Shown here: positions 35,563 through 47,160 of the stretch, piece by piece
Layout: the number at the start of each line of letters is the position of its first letter
Numbering within the stretch: the first letter of the stretch is position 1
From: Welwitschia mirabilis
Taxonomy: Eukaryota; Gnetophyta; Gnetopsida; Welwitschiales
Assembly (NCBI GenBank): GCA_051453625.1
Contig: JBOZIK010000001.1
Coordinates: forward strand, 247,692,734 to 247,756,733
DNA: 64,000 nucleotides
Reading direction: 5' to 3'
The notes under the pieces: generated by a model
What the model saw: the letters and a program-made list of their open reading frames with translations, nothing else
Told to the model about the DNA's origin: nothing
The model's database searches: none
Program-made: the position numbers and the translations under genes

Positions 35563-35814
35563 TATTACTTGAGGAATACTTAAGGAATACTTTTTATCCC
35601 TTAGATAGTTTTTAATTGAGATGATTCACTTATGCATTAAACTCAAGAATGTTGTAGAAGCATTAGTAAGTCTTAATGACATTACTAAAAATTTATAATA
35701 TTCATATCTTATTTTGAATGCTATTTTTCATATTTCCTCTTGATTAATCCCTATTTAATAATAATCATCCTATTACTTGAGGAATACTTTTTATCCCTTA
35801 GATAGTTTTTAATT
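35563..35814 (-). repeat. Foreign RT fragment beside a 44-bp direct repeat (filler-DNA-like)
   Basis: The 44-bp sequence at 35771-35814 is repeated at 35563-35617, where an 11-bp internal duplication lengthens it to 55 bp. Between the copies, 35617-35767 is the reverse complement of 46657-46807 in element B with 145 of 151 positions identical by hand count. The fragment lies upstream of the element's own equivalent RT block, so it is an extra piece rather than a homologous replacement. It includes the deletion junction that removed the catalytic box in B. Confidence 0.85.
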
Positions 35815-36474
35815 ATCATTTAAAAAGGCCTCTAGTATGTAATATACATTTCTTATATTATGAATTTCCTCTGTAGTGATAGCATTAATATCTATTATAC
35901 TAGCTCTAGAATTGATATTTACTAGGTGTTTGCTAAAAGTTGGATCTCTGAGGTTGATTTATACATTCTTTTCACTAGGAACATTTTAATTTCTTTTAGA
36001 TGGAGAATGCTTAGGTTAATTAAAATTTGTATTTTTGATATTCCTATTACATATACTATTTTTGTAAAAATGCTAATTCTTATTTCGATAAGACATCTAT
36101 AATCTATTTACCTTAAGAATATGCCATTGTGAAGAATTATTTTCTTAATTTCTTGTTATCCTTGCTAGTTTTGTTTTGATATTTTTACCTTTTCTACATA
36201 CTCTATAGACTTTTAGGTTAAAACATGAATACCTTAACCTAAAAATAAGGAATAAGACTATCAATAGAGATATTAACTTTAGGTTCTTTATTTTAATGCA
36301 TTTATGATACATATCTTAATAATTCTATAAATTTCTACTCATGAGATACTAAGATTACATTATAGGCTTATTTTAGATTATAGAATTATATAACATTCTA
36401 GTAGATATAGAACTTCATAATATACCTCACTTTAAAGATGTACTCAAATTTCCTTCATGAGAGTTTTAGATCTT

Positions 36475-36687
36475 CTAACTTGGTATTTTTGTTTTCCCCC
36501 ATAGGTTAGCTTCTTCTTGTAATATATAAATAACTAAAGAAACCTTTTGATATTCATCATATCCTAAAGTACTTATAACCTTTTCAATGTCACTCAATGA
36601 TGCTTCTATTTTTAATGTATCTGAACCTCGTAAAAATTTTAGTGGGTTTATTTTAATAAATGTTATAGTAAATTTCCTGATACCCAT
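36475..36687 (-). pseudogene. Tekay-like gag fragment
   Basis: The 70-codon open segment contains NPLKFLRGSDTLKIEASL and YDEYQKVSLVIYILQEEA, the conserved front part of chromovirus gag (Retrotrans_gag-type). The usual Trp pair near the end reads LWGKTK. Zinc-knuckle and protease sequence between 35820 and 36470 was not recognised. Confidence 0.8.
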
Positions 36688-37871
36688 ATCCTTAGATTGA
36701 CTTATACCATTGTTTACATATAGTTTTGATCTTGTTTTATTCTTTATGATAGGAACTACATGAATGTATCAATTAATGCTTCTAGATTAATGTTAAATGA
36801 TTGTTAATTTTCATCAGTATGTTGCAGATTCTCTCGTAAATTCTTTTGATGATGATTACTTGGTGTAACTAACCTAGACTCAAGGTTTAACTGATGATGA
36901 TGAGGCATCTGAAAAGAGTAAAAATTTTATGAGATTTCATTTAAAAATAAGATAAATATTATTAAAGGTTAAGCTTAGAAATATTTTAAAGATATTGAGA
37001 AGAACATGGTTTTCATTATGATGTGATTGGTCCTTAATCATAATTAAAATTATAAAATTAAGTTTATTCCATTTCTTAATTTTCATTAGGTAAGTTTTAT
37101 AAGTTATGAATATAGATTTTTACTTTAAGGTTATGAAATCTCATAATTTAAGGTGAATAACTTAGCTAGAGATTTGATTGTTTCTAATGGTATCTAATTA
37201 CAAGGAATTATTTTATGTATTTATATTTCTTACAAAAGTTTAGCCCTTTAAGAAATCATATAAGGTAATTTTCCTAAATTATTAAGATAATTGTAATTCT
37301 TATAATTTATTATTATCTATATCTATAAGGTAATAAAGTATTTAATGACCTAACTTTATCATCCTTCTTGGTTTGTTTTTGGATTTAGAATTATTATAAA
37401 TATTATTAACATAATGATCATCTAGGAGTTGGGGTTATAGCTAATGTTATTAATACTTTGGAACTATCCCAAATATAATCAACTTCTAGGATCATTAATA
37501 TGCTAACATTATCATTATGGTAATATTTACACTTATTGAGATTCATATGAATTCAATTTGATATATATTTATTAAGTAGAAAAAATATAGGTACAATCAA
37601 ATTCATGATTAGTGAAAGATATGATTAAATTAATGCTTATCTAAAAGATAGAAGTATTTTGGAATCTAATATTAACAAGGATATATTTGATTTTAGTTAT
37701 AATTTAAATTTATTTGAGATATAATTAAATTTATAAATATTAGCAATCAAGGTTATTATGGTTATAATGAGTTTTAAGATTATTAAGGAGAAAGGTTATT
37801 AAAAATATACTTAGATTTATATTTCTACAAATTTATAAGTGCTTAACATAGCATTATTTAAATTAACTAGA

Positions 37872-37883
37872 GCTCTGATACTA
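37872..37883 (-). other. Primer binding site of the Tekay-like element
   Basis: The minus strand reads TAGTATCAGAGC, one base from the initiator tRNA-Met complement TGGTATCAGAGC. Three bases separate it from the LTR end at 37887. It fixes strand, LTR end and gag direction. Confidence 0.88.
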
Positions 37884-38226
37884 ATTTGTGACATCCTCTT
37901 TTTCTATTATCCAAATTAAGTACTATTTTCCTTCCGCTTTTTATCTTTTCCTTCCTTCTTTAATATTACTATGTAATATGCATAGCAAAAACTAAGATCA
38001 AATTGTACATATTCCTTTATTATAATTTTTAACTTTTAAGAAAAACATATCATATTAATATTATATATTTACATATAATTAATTTCTAGATTATTTTGAT
38101 TTATAAACAATAATGATGTCATAAGTCTATGTCCTTCCTTTTTTTCTAATTTTCATCACGTAAAAAGATATCAGAAAATAGTTTAAAGGATGTAAACATA
38201 TTATAAATCATACATGAATAATTTTA

Positions 38227-38448
38227 AGGGTAATAATTAACTTATAAAACAGGAGGCTACAACTCCCATTAATGGTATTTGAACTTANNNNNNNNNNNNN
38301 NNNNNNNNNNNNNNNNNNNNNNNNNNNNNNNNNNNNNNNNNNNNNNNNNNNNNNNNNNNNNNNNNNNNNNNNNNNNNNNNNNNNNNNAGGGTAATAATTA
38401 ACTTATAAAACAGGAGGCTACAACTCCCATTAATGGTATTTGAACTTA
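38227..38448. other. 100-N gap (38288-38387) flanked by identical 61-bp sequences
   Basis: 38227-38287 and 38388-38448 are identical. The left Tekay LTR has this segment once. The gap is therefore almost certainly an unmerged overlap and the true distance is negative. Confidence 0.85.
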
Positions 38449-40710
38449 ATATCTAGCCACTCTCTAGACATGGGTTGCTTCTACTTCATATTCTAAATAA
38501 CACAAATGTGGTTGGGCTTAAATCCTTAGGCTTACACTTTACCTGGATATACTCTAATACAGGTGACAAGCGGTGCATGGGGTAGATGCATGCTTATAAA
38601 TGATCCTCGCTTCTTTGAAATATTTTCAAATAATGTAACATAATCCATTGATAACAATGGATCAAGATATCAAGTTAAGGTAAGTTCATACATGGGTAAG
38701 CTAGGAGAGTGATGATCAATCCATTTCTATAAGGGAATTATAAAAGGAAAAAAATGTAGTACAACCCATATTAGTAATGAAATCCAAGTATATGGATGAT
38801 TATGANNNNNNNNNNNNNNNNNNNNNNNNNNNTAATGAATACACACACAAATGCATGCATACAATTATAACTAATGTGGTTATTTAATGGATTATTTGCC
38901 TAATTATAATGAATCTAATCATTATTAGATTTATTTTATAGAAGTGATCATCAAAAAAAATAATAATAATAAACTATATTTATATTTAATATTATAGTAA
39001 TAAAAATCTAAATAAAGGAAATATTCTTTTCTTTTCTTTCTTCTAATAATAATAATAACAAAAATGTATCCAATCACATTTTAAAAGTGTACTTAAAGAA
39101 ACTAATCCATACTTAGAGGTATGTCAATCATAGTCGCATTCTTCCATACTCAAATCTCCATTGTGTAAGGAATATAAACAAAAGAAGTATAGTTTAAACA
39201 TAATTATTAATATATAATTATTTATCCCAGATGCATACGACTATATTATAAGTCAAGAAAATAAGTGATAAATCAAGGACTTTGTTGTTACTTAAACTAC
39301 TAAGATGAAAAATCTAACAAGCATGCACATTAATATTAGCATAAAGAAAAAAATATAAAAGAGGTATTTCTTTGAGTAAAATATTATTTATAAGTAATTT
39401 AATATAAGGCTTTTGTTATAAACCTATCTTATATACTCAAATTCCCTGTAAAATTTTATGTAATAATTTTGCTATAAGTTAAAACATTAAATATAATATT
39501 TTTAAGCTCTAAGAAGATCTCATAATAAAAAATTTAATAATTAATTATATTTAGAGAACAAAATAAATTACAATACTTTTTCATAAATTTGATTCATAAT
39601 AAAATCCTTATAAACTAAATAAATCTATCATAGAATTCCTCAAAAAAAAAAAAAAAGATTCAATGGTCAAGACTTGAGATTAAAAATTGTCAAATTTTCT
39701 AAAATTATAGTTCTACTACACTATATAAAAAATGATCATAACTTTCAAAATGCTTTAAGGTTTTAAATTATAACATAGGATTCTTAAGTTCTTAGATATA
39801 TTAACTATTAGTTATAAAAATGTAAATTAATTTCGTACTATTTTCTACATCTATTTCCTAATATATTTTAATAAATAAATTTATTAAAAAAGATTATCCA
39901 TACAAAAAATTATTGTTTTTACATACTCGTAATCATAATAAGATATGGTATTTTTAACCTATGCTTCTATTCTAAAAATTTAATTTTTACCATAACAAAA
40001 TATGGTAAAGTTGCTACAACTGGTTATGTAATAAATTAAATAAGTAAAACAATGGATACACTAACTAAGTATTTATAGAATATTCTAACTAAATTAATAA
40101 TTCAAATCATTATAGGGAAAAAATAAATCTATTTAAAAAGAATCATTTACTATGAGCCTTAGGATTTTTATGAACGAGTACAAGATTAAAAGATATTTTT
40201 GAGGATTATATCTTTACCTATAATAAGATAGGTCTAATACATAATAGATAAAAATAAAATATTAAAATAAACATAAGCATCCAATTTTTCATTCTTTCCT
40301 TCTTTTTTATAGTAAATCCTATAGTCACTTGGCCATAATCATCTATTAGTATTCTCTATCATCAAGCACAAGGGACCCTTCATATCTTTCAAACATCTTG
40401 GTGAGAGCCAACGAGAGGGAATAAAATTAAAAATATATGTACAATTTAAAGGTAACTATAATAATAAATTAATACAACATATCATTACTCTTCTAGAATA
40501 TTTAAAAATTACATGGCTAACATGAGTAAAGAGCTTACTTGAAAATATTAGTAAGTTATTGATGGTTGAAGATTCAAGCTTAAAAATACTTAGCTTCATG
40601 TTTCCAAGCTCCAAGCTCCACAATCAAGAAAATTAAAATAAAGAAAAGGAGAAAAATATGTAATCACATAGAAAATAAAAAGTAACTCCCTAGTTGTAAG
40701 AGAGGAAAGT

Positions 40711-40724
40711 ATCTTTATATATAG
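40711..40724 (-). promoter_or_regulatory. TATA box in the right Tekay-like LTR
   Basis: The minus strand reads TCTATATATAAAGA, at the equivalent position to 19511-19522 in the left LTR. It would have driven the element's genomic RNA toward the PBS at 37872-37883. Confidence 0.45.
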
Positions 40725-41640
40725 ATAAATACAAGACATATAACTCAAGACTAAATATTACATAATTTATTATTAATAAGTGGAATGAGTAATAAGTGAT
40801 ATTCTATTAAAAAAATGATCATATTTATGACTCTTACACCTAACTAGGATGAGTAATACCATTGATTAAATTAGTAAAATTAATTACATGCATCTTTTTA
40901 CTCATGCTAGTTCATTCTTAATCTTTCATAAGCTCACAACTAACTTTAATTCATCTAAGACATACATCAAAAGAATAAATCCACAAATCTAAAAATTGTC
41001 ATGTGGCATCATAATATAAATTCTTTTAATTCCAATGAATAAAATAATGAATAAGCTATGAATCAAGTTTCCTTTATACATCTCAAGAAGTAGAAGTGAT
41101 GGTAGAGTAAATCTACTCATTTATCACTCTTAATTCTATATAAAAATACATGTACTTGTTCAAAATTCTCATTTATTTCATAATGCATAGAATCTATTAC
41201 TTACATAACACAAGAAAAAAATGTATATTTATAATATATTACACTTATCACATTTAACATGAATTTAAATGAGCAAATAAGATATAAGTTATAATATTAT
41301 GTCCTCTTGAAAGTTTTAATTTATTAGTTTTACCATGTGAGTTTAATTCCTTAGATAATGGCTTTATCTGATTTTAAATATTTGGATAGAAGTTCTCATA
41401 AAAAAATTCTAACATAATTATTATCCTTTTAATGATGAATTATGAAATTACAAATTGAGATTAATTTAAAATACCATCTCATTTTGATTATTCCTTTAAA
41501 AAAGAGTAATTAATTATCTAATTAAAAGCCTAATATGTCTAACAACCAAGTAATTATGGTTTACATAGTATGGGATAGATAAGAGATGTTTAAAATTTCT
41601 ATAAACCATAAATAAAGCAATATGAAAAGGTAATATTAGT

Positions 41641-43200
41641 ACGATAAAACATTAGAGGGAAAAAATAAAAGATAAATGTGAAAGAGAAAATTACCTTTTG
41701 GAGGTTTAAAAGTAGTAAAAATGAGGAGGAAATGTGCCTTCTCCTCTTATTTTTGAAAGGAAAAAAGTGAAATATAAAGTACTAAATGATGTGAATATTA
41801 TGTTAATAAGACTAGTGTAATACGTAATAATTATGTGAAAGTGACATTAATAAGATGATGTAATAAGTTAAAGTGATATGAATTATTAACATTAAAGCAA
41901 TTTAATAAGCTAAAGAAGAAAGTATATAGGATTATAAACTACTAGCATGAAAAATCAATGGACCTCAAAAAAGTGTATAAAATGTCACACTATTAGCATA
42001 GTTACTCCAATAGTATATATAACATTATACTATAGACCTACAACATTAATTAACCCCATAGGAATCTATAAGATGCTATAGTATTAATATCATCATTTAA
42101 GGAATTAAACTACTAACATGAAGCATTAATAGATCCCATAAAAGTGTGTAGGCTATCACATTACTAACATCATTACTTTAGAATTGTATATGATATCACA
42201 TTCCTAACATGAAGCAGTAATGTAACACATAAAAATCTATGGGATACTACATTGGAAATATCATTATTTCAAAATTGTATAGGATGTTACAATACTAATA
42301 TAAAGCATGAATGAACTTCATACAAGTTTATACAATATTACACTACTCACATCACTACCTCAGAATTATAAAGGATGTCACACTACTACTAAAAAGCATA
42401 AATGAATCCCATAAAACTCTATAAGTTATCACACTACTAAAATCATTATTTTAAAACTAAAGAGGATATTTCACTACTAGCATGGAGTATTAGTGAATCT
42501 CTTAAAAGTATTTAATATGCTACATTACTAACACCATCATGCTAAAACTAAATAGGATACCACACTACTAAGACAAGTCATTAATGGATCTCAGAGAAGG
42601 TCATAAGATGTCACATAACTAATGTCATTAGTCTAGAGAGGTATATAGCATTATGGTACTAAGAGGAAGCTTTGATAAACATCCATAAGAGCTTATTAAG
42701 CTTAAAATTTATTATTTCATACAATGAATTCATTGATTATTATACTATTTTTTTAATATTAACTCAAATATGATATTATTAGTTATTTAATTATGAAGGT
42801 AGTTTCAATATTTTTAACTTCCAACTATCAAACTAGCTAAATTTTAAGCTATGAAAGGTAGGTAAGAAATAGCGATGAAGAAGAGTATGCCTTGGATACA
42901 CATACATTGATGAATAATAAAAGGCCACATGAATAATCATATTAATGCTCTTGAACAATGGAGGAATTAACTACACCAATAGTTCCAAAATAATTATAAA
43001 AATGTTAAGGCTTTATAGAAAGAAAAAAATGATAAACTCAACTCTACAATGTAAGTACTTTAAGGCTGATCATGAAAACAATCCCTAAGAGACCTTTAAT
43101 TTCAAGTAAGTCTTTATTTTCAAGCCTAAATAAGAGAATATCCAACCTAATGAGACAACACTTGTAAAACTTAGAACTACAAACTCTTAAAAATATTAAT
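41641..43200. other. Left flank of chromovirus C with tandem array
   Basis: It contains the 91-bp array (separate entry) and AT-rich DNA on either side. From about 42850 the plus strand becomes purine-rich, as in a gag N-terminal region, but I see no certain block. The left end and 5' LTR of element C could not be located; they may lie here or have been lost. Confidence 0.4.
41935..42660. repeat. Tandem array, about 8 units of 91 bp, each a 40+51-bp dimer
   Basis: The landmark 'aagcattaat' (with variants) recurs at 42121, 42212, 42303, 42394, 42485 and about 42575, a very regular 91-bp spacing, with two further units to the left (one shortened). Inside each unit the block 'tcacactactaacat' occurs twice, about 40 and 51 bp apart, so the monomer arose as a dimer. 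Units differ at many positions. Confidence 0.85.
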
Positions 43201-44360
43201 AGATAAGTAAGAAAATGTAGATTATATAATTTAATTAAAGAAGCTACAAATGATATTATGGAAGAAAAAGATATGTAGAAAAATGTGAATAAGGTCCAAA
43301 TTCATTTGGTAATATGAACCTCAAAATCCTAAGAAAATTCTCTGAAATGGCTACAATTCATATAAAAGTACTTTAGACTAAAAGTATCTACAATGAATTA
43401 CATAACCAATACATGATAATGTTCTTAGTAAATGATGTACTACCAAGGTGTATTTATATTAGTGAAAAAAGAAATTATTAGATTTATTAATTAGATTTTA
43501 TAAAAGAGATATGAAAGTAATATTTTTCCTAATTACTTTATCAAAGATGAAAGACTGGAGTTCAAATGTATGTAACCTAGAAAAAAGACTCTTGATGAAT
43601 ATTAAAATAAATAAAAAGGTTAGTAAAACTCTAAGGATAATGAAATCCTAAAGAGCTAACTAATGATTTTATTATTATTCTTCCATAAAGATTATGAAAT
43701 TTCATATTCCTACTCAAATCCAAGTCTTCATAAGAGTATATGAAAAAACCAAGTAGTAGATGGAGGTGTAATAATGAATCCCTATAACTATTTACATGGT
43801 AGCCACTACCACACAATAATTAAGGCTAGTGGTTTAGTAGAAAATACAACCCTAGTCTTAGATTCAAACCTAGTTTACTACACATAGTTATGAAGCATTA
43901 GTATGCCAGCATTATAATAAGAAGGACCATGAATAATTATTTCAAATAGAAAGAACTAATAAATCAATCTAAACTTGTACCTTCATAAGAATTCCAAGAA
44001 CCAAGAAAGATATTATGTGCTATCATTTAAATAGGTTTTATGAAAAATTAATTTTCAATTATCAAACCTAGGGGATTATTAGAAAATAGACTAGTTTTAT
44101 TCTTTATAGATAGTGATGCTATTGATAATTTTATTTCTGCTTTAATTGCTAATAATTTTAAGGAAAAAATTCATCAAAGTACCAAATTTTAGGATAGCAT
44201 TTGGACATGAAAAAGTCATAACATAAATTAATCATTACATAAATTTAACTTTTATTATTAATGATTTATTATTTATCAATAAAATTTATGTTTTTAAAAT
44301 TGGCAAGTATCTTGTAATTATAGAAGTGTCTTTATTAGATAAATATGTTGTTAAATCTTA
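43200..44360 (+). pseudogene. Chromovirus C: gag C-terminal part and protease
   Basis: A gag-like stretch (FIKDERLEFKCM near 43540) leads to a possible zinc-knuckle relic near 43898 (CQHYNKKDHE, with the second Cys as Tyr and Gly as Asp). The protease is clearer: FIDSDAIDNFISA from 44103, with the catalytic Asp kept at 44109-44111 and the Gly of DSG changed to Asp. It is followed by FIINDLLFINKIYVFKIG and VIIEVSLLDKY ending near 44345. The downstream RT is at 49430, after inserted element B. Confidence 0.7.
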
Positions 44361-44394
44361 TTTCTAAGAGTCTAACATTATAATTAACATTAAA

Positions 44395-44710
44395 ATTATA
44401 GTTAGAAGGATGACATTAAACTTGGCCATGGCATTGACATCATGATTATAAGGCTAATGTCACACTTTATCATGGTGTCCAAGATTACATTTATAGGTCA
44501 AGATCATAGTTGCAAAACTAAAATAGTATTTGGTCATAGAATCCAATGTCACATTTATAATGTAATATCATAGTTTGAGAAATAACATCACACTTAACCA
44601 AGAAGGATGACATTATAGCTAGGAGGATAACATTGCATGTGGTTAAGGAGCTTAATATCATAGTTAAAGGCTTGATGTTATACTAACTTATGTTTAGGCC
44701 TTTTATCATA
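44395..44710. repeat. Irregular GATGACATT-type repeats
   Basis: Variants of 'aatgacattacacttggtcatgg' recur about six times with spacing between 44 and 66 bp. The set lies just after the truncated C protease, so it is probably in the 5' LTR or flank of element B. Confidence 0.5.
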
Positions 44711-45239
44711 CTTGTTGCTTCCTAGGATTGATGTTATCATTACTTTCCTTTTATAAATTTATAATAGTCATCATAGTTATGTGATGTATTTATTAATCTC
44801 CTAATAATTGTGAAACATTAATTAAATGACATAGAATTTGTTAAACAAATTTTTCAAAGTAATCCTATATAGACTAGTAGAATCCCCAATAAAGGGATGT
44901 TAGAAAGAGGATATAGAATAAATGGAAAAGTTAGGAAGTAAAGAGTAAATTCTTGAATAGATATAATTAAGAATAAACTAAAGGAAATTCACTCATAAAA
45001 TCACAAAACTCTATAATAGGATAGACTTCTTTATTTTGCATTTTGAGTGATCTGACTACCTCATGGAGTAGGATATATAGATCCTACCTAAACAATATAT
45101 ACCTTTTAAGAAAATTATTCTATTAGATAGATTAATCTATAAAGCATATAAATAAAACTATTAAATGTAGAAGCCAACCTATAAGCATCCTTATCTAACA
45201 GAGCTAATGACAATACAACAAACTATTATGAGAGGATAA

Positions 45240-46260
45240 TAATATTACTAAAATTCCATCTACATATTTGAGAGGGTAATGTAGGAACCAATGAAAAATA
45301 CATTCCTTGGTTTTCACAAGTAGAAAATTATTTTACCCTTTAAAATACATCACTTAAGAAAAGAGCCATTTATGTTACCATGTTTCTTACTATAATTACA
45401 CAAGAATGATAGCTTTGATGTTAGTAGGAATATGATAAGAGAGACACTTGAAATATCATCATAAAAGAATTAAAAAAATAAATTTATCCTGATTATTTTA
45501 TTGTGATTTATATGGTTGAGTTCTAGCATTTATGCTTAGGAAAATATACATTAGATAATCACTAGTTAAAATTTCATCCTAAATGAAGCATTAAAGTAAT
45601 TTTTCTAAGAAGAAACTTATCAATAATTTCATTGAAATAATTCTCCCTAAGGTCCAAATAATCCTCTACAATTTAAGGTTAAAATATTAGGGATTTTTAT
45701 AGTGAAAAACAAAACTATCTAGACATACAAGATAATATATGATTAGAAATATAAATGGTATAGATAACTAAGGCTATCTCTGTTAAGAACTAGCCTTATC
45801 ATGAAGAATTTAGAAGCAACGTCATCTACCATAAGTGCAAGAATAAAGGTTGTTATAAATTTTCCTTTTAAAGACTCTAAAACGATACTTTCTTCTTACA
45901 ACTAGCCTTAAGGACAATAATGTTGAATATCACTTGTAAAATGTGTATACACTAATGTTCTTAAATATTTTGTAATAAACTAATTTTTGGTTTTATAATT
46001 GCTAGGTTTTATTTCTTATTTTCTATTTTTTTTTTTTAATTGATAGTGGTTCTTCTTATAATTTCATCTTATCTTTCTTATTTTAAAAATTAAATATTAA
46101 TCCCTTCTAAGAACAAAAATCCTCCATAGGAATAGTAATAAGAAATATAATTCCTAAAATGGCATAATAGGATGGATAAATTTTATAATAGAAACCTTAT
46201 ATTTATAGATAAGTTTTATGTCCTCATCATTAATAGCTATGAAGTAATTTTAAGAATGTC
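45240..46260 (+). pseudogene. Element B gag and protease
   Basis: A gag-type stretch reads WFSQVENYFTL near 45318 and, further on, LYG.VLAFML. The protease is identified by LIDSGSSYNFI starting near 46036, with the active-site DSG intact (Asp codon 46042-46044). This is a different protease from that of element C (DSD), which shows that two elements are present. Stops occur between the blocks. Confidence 0.7.
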
Positions 46261-46299
46261 CTTTCCATTTAAATATAGAATCAAAATAAATTTTCACTT

Positions 46300-47160
46300 G
46301 AGGACATTAGCCTAGTTTTCATATCAAATTCTTAAGAAAGAGAATAAGAAGAAGAAGATCTTCTTAGCTATTAGAAACCAAATAAAAAGGTAGTACCATG
46401 GCAATGGATACTCCTAGCACTAATCAAATAAGAAGGTACAAGTTTCTAGCATGTTCTTCTAGAAGAGTTAAATTAATTTAGTGCATTAATTGAAGAACCT
46501 ATAGCTTTACCATTAAAAATAAAAGTATAGCAAATAATAGTCTTAATTCTTAAAGTTCAAGTAGTAGCAAGAGCTCCCTACATATTTTTAGTGATGGATA
46601 ATACTACTAGATGAATCATAAGAAACTAAATTCTTCTCAAAAATTAACATTACATTTGATTATTATTAAATATTAATTAATTAAGAGGAAATATGAAAAA
46701 TAGCATTCAAAATAAGATATGAATATTATGAATTTTTAGTAATGTCATTAAGACTTACTAATGATTCTACAACATTCTTGAGTTTAATGCATAAGTGAAT
46801 CATCTCAGTAAATTTTTACAACTATTGAAAGATCATGGGTTCAAAGATAAACTAAGTAAGTAGGATTTATTCCATACATAAATAAGTTACTTGGGACACA
46901 ATATTCCTACATATGAAATTATAATAGTTCTTGTAAAAATCCAAGCAGTGAGGAAATTTCTTTAAATAAAAAGTGTAATTGAGGTATGAATATTTTTAGG
47001 ATTAGTAATATTCTATATAAGATTCATTCTAGGATTCTGTTAGTTGGTTTCTCCACTTATAAAGTTAATCAAATCTATAAAATATTCAACATTAATTACA
47101 AATGCAAGAAAATTGATTAAGAATAAAGCTTCTAATATAAGAAATTATTTTAAAGATCAA
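46300..47160 (+). pseudogene. Element B reverse transcriptase lacking its catalytic box
   Basis: RT blocks AFKIRYEYYEFLVMSLRLTND (46700-46765) and LMHK are followed directly by HLSKFLQLLKDHGF and YLGHN. About 30 residues that normally lie between them, including the YxDD box, are absent: a deletion with its junction near 46793-46800. A chromovirus linker block (FLGLVIFYIRFILGF) follows near 46990. The segment 46657-46807 has a near-identical inverted copy at 35617-35767. Confidence 0.82.

Larger units (their letters stand above)
16840..41640 (-). mobile_element. Tekay/Del-like chromovirus (Ty3/gypsy), split by a nested element
   Basis: Two long direct repeats (about 16840-20450 and 37887-41640) enclose minus-strand pol and gag. 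The minus-strand order is 5' LTR, PBS (37872-37883), gag (36.5-36.7 kb), RT (34.9-35.4 kb), RNase H (34.5-34.7 kb), integrase start (33.87-34.0 kb), then after the nested element the integrase core (21.06-21.39 kb) and 3' LTR. The order RT, RNase H, integrase defines Ty3/gypsy. The RT and gag blocks match the Tekay/Del chromovirus pattern, and multi-kilobase LTRs are usual there. Without the 12.5-kb insertion the element is about 12.3 kb. The left boundary is approximate. Confidence 0.85.
37887..41640 (-). mobile_element. 5' LTR (right copy) of the Tekay-like element
   Basis: It begins on the plus strand with 'tgtgacatcc' next to the PBS and is collinear with 16980-20440. It contains two gaps (38288-38387 and 38806-38832); the first is flanked by identical 61-bp sequences. 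The right end is estimated from where similarity to the left copy fades, near the start of the 91-bp array region. Confidence 0.8.

Noticed and set aside
41935-42660. CRISPR-like regular repeat
   Set aside because: No constant repeat with unique spacers; the whole 91-bp unit repeats, and the context is plant retrotransposon DNA.
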